Source: Sanderia malayensis
Lineage: Eukaryota; Cnidaria; Scyphozoa; Semaeostomeae; Pelagiidae
DNA: 64,000 bases
NCBI GenBank assembly: GCA_013076295.1
Contig: RQOL01000399.1
Span: forward strand, 1 to 64,000
Reading direction: 5' to 3'
The position numbers were made by a program, and so were the translations under genes. Shown here piece by piece: positions 61,094-64,000 of this stretch. Numbering within the stretch: position 1 is the stretch's first letter; each line of letters begins with the position of its first letter. The notes beneath the pieces were generated by a model. The model did no database searches. It had not been told where the DNA came from and saw only the letters and a list, made by a program, of their open reading frames with translations.

Positions 61094-63557
61094 CTCATGC
61101 CCTTTCAACCCCACGTACAATGGTTGGATCGCTGCCCTCGCCTGTCTATGTATTATCAAGAAACATTGACTGATAGGGCCACTTCGTGTGCTGCATTCGC
61201 TTACGCTCATGCCCAGTTAAACCCCTCGTACAATGGGATAGCTCGCTGCGCTCAGCTGTCTTTCTATATCAAGAAACATTGACTGGTAGGGCGCATTCAT
61301 GCGCTGCACACGCTAACGCTCATGCCCCTTTCAACCCCACATACAATGGATGAGCTCGCTGCGTTCGCCTGTCTATCTATTATCTATTTCTATTAGGAAG
61401 CATTGACTGATAGGGCGCCCTTCGTGCGCTGCACTCGCTTACGCTCATGCCACTTTCAACCCCACGTACAATGGATGAGCTCGCTGCGCTCGCCTGTCTA
61501 TCTATTATCAGGAACATTAACTGATAGGGGCCCTTTGTGCGCTGCACTCTCTTATGCTCATGCCCCTTTCAACCCCAATTACAATGAGTTAGATCGCTGT
61601 GCTCGCTTGTCTATCCATTATCAGCAAACATTGACTGATAGGGCGCCCTTTGTGCGTTGCACTCGCTTACCCTCATGCCCCTTCCAACCCCACGTACAAA
61701 TGGTTAGATCGCTGTGCTCGCCTGTCTATCTATTATCAAGAAACATTGACAGATAGGTTCACCTCGTGCACTTCGTTCGATTACGCTCATGCCCTTTTCA
61801 ACCCCATGTACAATGGGATAGGTCGCTGCCCTTGCCTGTCTATCTATTCTCAAGAAACATTGACTGATAAGGCGCACTTCATGCGCTGCACTCACTTATG
61901 CTCATGCCCCTTTCAACCCCACGTACAATGGGTTGGATCGCTGCCCTCGCCTGTCTATGTATTATCAAGAAACATTGACTGATAGGGCCACTTCGTGTGC
62001 TGCATTCGCTTACGCTCATGCCCAGTTAAACCCCTCGTACAATGGGATAGCTCGCTGCGCTCAGCTGTCTTTCTATTATCAAGAAACATTGACTGGTAGG
62101 GCGCACTTCATGCGCTGCACAAGCTAACGCTCATGCCCCTTTCAACCCCACGTACAATGGGTGAGCTCGCTGCGCTCGCCTGTCTATCTATTATCAAGAA
62201 GCATTGACTGATAGGGCGCCCTTCATGTGTTGCACTCGCATACGCTCATGCCCCTTTCAACCCCATGTACAATGGGATAGCTAGGGTACTGGTAGGGCGC
62301 ATTTCATGCGCTCCACTCGCTTACGCTCATGTCCCTTTCAACCCCATGTACAATGGGATAGCTTGCTGCCCTCGCCTGTCTATCTATTATCAGGAAACAT
62401 TGACTGATAGGGAGCACTTCACACGCTGCATTCGCTTGTGCTCATGCCCCTTTTATCCCCACGTACAATGGATGAGCTCGCTGCGTTCGCCTGTCTATCT
62501 ATTATTAGGAAGCATTGACTGATTGGGCGCCCTTTGTGCGCTGCACTCGCTTACGCTCATGCCCCTTTCAACCCCACGTACAATGAGTTAGATCGCTGCG
62601 CTCACCTGTCTATCCATTATCAAGAAATATTGACTGGTAGGGTGCACTTCTTGCGCTGCACTCGCTTACGCACATGCCCCTTTCAACCCCACGTACAATG
62701 GGTGAGCTCGCTGTGCTCGCCTGTCTATCTATTATCAAGAAGCATTGACTGATAGGGCGCCCTTCATGTGCTGCACTCGCATACGCTCATGCCCCTTCCA
62801 ACCCCATGTACAATGGGATAGCTAGGGTACTGGTAGGGCGCACTTCATGCGCCTCCACTCGCTTACCCTCATGCCCCGTCCAACCCCACGTACAATTGGT
62901 TAGATCGCTGCGCTCGCCTGTCTATCTATTATCAAGAAACATTGACAGATAGGTTCACCTCGTGCACTTCGTTCGATTACGCTCATGCCCCTTTCAAACC
63001 CCCTGTACAATGGGATAGATCGCTGCCCTTGCCTGTCTATCTATTATCAAGAAACATTGACTGATAAGGCGCACTTCATGCGCTGCACTCACTTTTGCTC
63101 ATGCCCCTTTCAACCCCACGTACAATGGGTTGGATAGCTGCCCTCGCCTGTCTATGTATTATCAAGAAACATTGACTGATAGGGCCACTTCGTGTGCTGC
63201 ATTCGCTTACGCTCATGCCCAGTTAAACCCCTCGTACAATGGGATAGCTCGCTGCGCTCAGCTGTCTTTCTATTATCAAGAAACATTGACTGGTAGGGCG
63301 CACTTCATGCGCTGCACACGCTAACGCTCATGCCCCTTTCAACCCCACATACAATGGATGAGCTCGCTGCGTTCGCCTGTCTATCTATTATTAGGAAGCA
63401 TTGACTGATAGGGCGCCCTTCGTGCGCTGCACTCGCTTACGCTCATGCCCCTTTCAACCCCACGTACAATTAGTTAGATCGCTGCGCTCACCTGTCTATC
63501 CATTATCAAGAAATATTGACTGGTAGGGTGCACTTCTGCGCTGCACTCGCTTACGCG
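61094..63557 (+). repeat. Higher-order repeat R3 (about 2,464 bp)
   Basis: R3 matches R2 at an offset of 5,755 bp at most markers from about 61,520 on (61,650, 61,933, 62,265, 62,534). A one-base insertion near 62,853 (GCGCCTCCACTC) and a one-base loss near 63,536 cancel out. Its first 420 bases carry the same kind of single-base losses as the preceding segment, for example AATGGTTGG and CTATATCAAG. Truncated units are at 62,281 and 62,822. Confidence 0.85.
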
Positions 63558-64000
63558 CATGCCCCTTTCAACCCCACGTACAATGGGTTGGATCGCTGCC
63601 CTCGCCTGTCTATGTATTATCAAGAAACATTGACTGATAGGGCCACTTCGTGTGCTGCATTCGCTTACGCTCATGCCCAGTTAAACCCCTCGTACAATGG
63701 GATAGCTCGCTGCGCTCAGCTGTCTTTCTATTATCAAGAAACATTGACTGGTAGGGCGCACTTCATGCGCTGCACACGCTATTGCTCATGCCCCTTTCAA
63801 CCCCACATACAATGGATGAGCTCGCTGCGTTCGCCTGTCTATCTATTATCTATCTTCTATTAGGAAGCATTGACTGATAGGGCGCCCTTCGTGCGCTGCA
63901 CTCACTTACGCTCATGCCACTTTCAACCCCACGTACAATGGATGAGCTCGCTGCGCTCGCCTGTCTATCTATTATCAGGAAACATTAACTGATAGGGGCC
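63558..64000 (+). repeat. Higher-order repeat R4, partial at the window edge
   Basis: The R3-R4 junction repeats the R1-R2 hybrid monomer exactly in kind (TTACGCGCATGCC joined to GTACAATGGGTTGG). This copy also shares the CGCTATTGCTC variant with R2 (63,778 and 55,556), so it resembles R2 more than R1. The array continues past base 64,000. Confidence 0.85.

Larger units (their letters stand above)
1..64000 (+). repeat. Satellite DNA array, 115-bp monomer, head-to-tail, whole window
   Basis: The motif TTGACTGATAG, or a one- to two-base variant, recurs about every 115 bases through the whole window (for example 69, 183, 298, 411). It is always followed in the same order by an inverted repeat, CCCCTTTCAACCCC, GTACAATGG, CGCTGCGCTCGCC and TATCTATTATCA. 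No stretch longer than one monomer departs from this plan and no unit is inverted. Unit length is mostly 113-116 bp. No gene, transposon or RNA gene interrupts the array, and both edges cut through monomers. Long satellite arrays of this kind are known from eukaryotic heterochromatin. The exact chromosomal position and the species are not visible. I do not recognise the family by name. Confidence 0.99.

Noticed and set aside
1..64000. CRISPR array
   Set aside because: The period is 115 bp with the whole unit repeated. There are no short constant repeats separated by unique spacers and no cas genes.
1..64000. CENP-B box
   Set aside because: The TTCG in CTTCGTGCGC is not followed by the spaced A and CGGG that the 17-bp box requires, and I found no variant that completes it.
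1..64000. Telomeric repeats or simple microsatellite arrays
   Set aside because: No run of TTAGGG-type or other telomere repeats is visible. TCTATC words occur only as part of the monomer tail or its 12-bp expansion.
1..64000. Transposon or insertion-sequence ends
   Set aside because: I looked for terminal inverted repeats, long terminal repeats and non-satellite bodies. None was seen, and every segment can be assigned to the 115-bp family.

Overview
The window is one unbroken stretch of satellite DNA. From base 1 to base 64,000 it is a head-to-tail tandem array of a single monomer family with a modal length of 115 bp (many units are 113-116 bp and a recurrent short form is 81 bp). Dividing the window by the unit length gives roughly 555-560 monomers; this is an estimate, not a count. 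All monomers read in the same direction. I found no inversion, no transposon, no non-satellite spacer, no RNA gene and no credible protein-coding gene. Both window edges fall inside monomers, so the array continues on both sides. An array this long, organised as layered higher-order repeats (HORs), points to eukaryotic heterochromatin (centromeric, pericentromeric, subtelomeric or B/sex-chromosome type). The species cannot be read from the sequence.

Monomer anatomy, counting from the TTGACTGATAG motif as position 1: 1-11 is that motif, which supplies most of the stop codons; 13-27 is a short inverted repeat (GCGCAC-TTC-GTGCGC in its perfect form); 25-36 is CGCTGCACTCGC; 48-61 is the pyrimidine-rich CCCCTTTCAACCCC; 61-72 is CACGTACAATGG; 80-91 is CGCTGCGCTCGC, a near copy of 25-36; 97-115 is an AT-richer tail (TATCTATTATCAAGAAACA). 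The modal monomer is about 53% G+C and CpG-rich. Much of the variation between monomers is CG to TG or CA.

Layout: 1-5.2 kb is a mosaic with 915-bp and 1,678-bp duplications; 5.29-5.64 kb has three near-identical monomers; 6.3-15.35 kb holds three copies of a roughly 3-3.4 kb HOR (H1-H3); 15.35-25.13 kb is a 4.89-kb tandem duplication (D1-D2); 23.8-29.55 kb is an overlapping 2.95-kb duplication (E1-E2); 29.56-33.05 kb repeats material from H and D (H4); 33.06-40.9 kb is a 3.8-4.1 kb duplication (F1-F2); 40.28-45.3 kb is a 2.4-2.6 kb duplication (G1-G2) with a shortened third copy at 49.06-51.0 kb; 45.5-48.3 and 51.5-54.2 kb share a block 5.94 kb apart (J1-J2); 52.87-64.0 kb contains three and a partial fourth copy of a 2,468-bp HOR (R1-R4), interrupted by a 3.3-kb segment rich in single-base deletions.

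No genes work together here. The biology is that of the array: repeated in-register unequal exchange at several scales, CpG decay, and a conserved potential hairpin in each unit. Coordinates of HOR boundaries are my own by-eye comparisons. They are good to a few bases where a crossover interval is quoted and to tens of bases otherwise.
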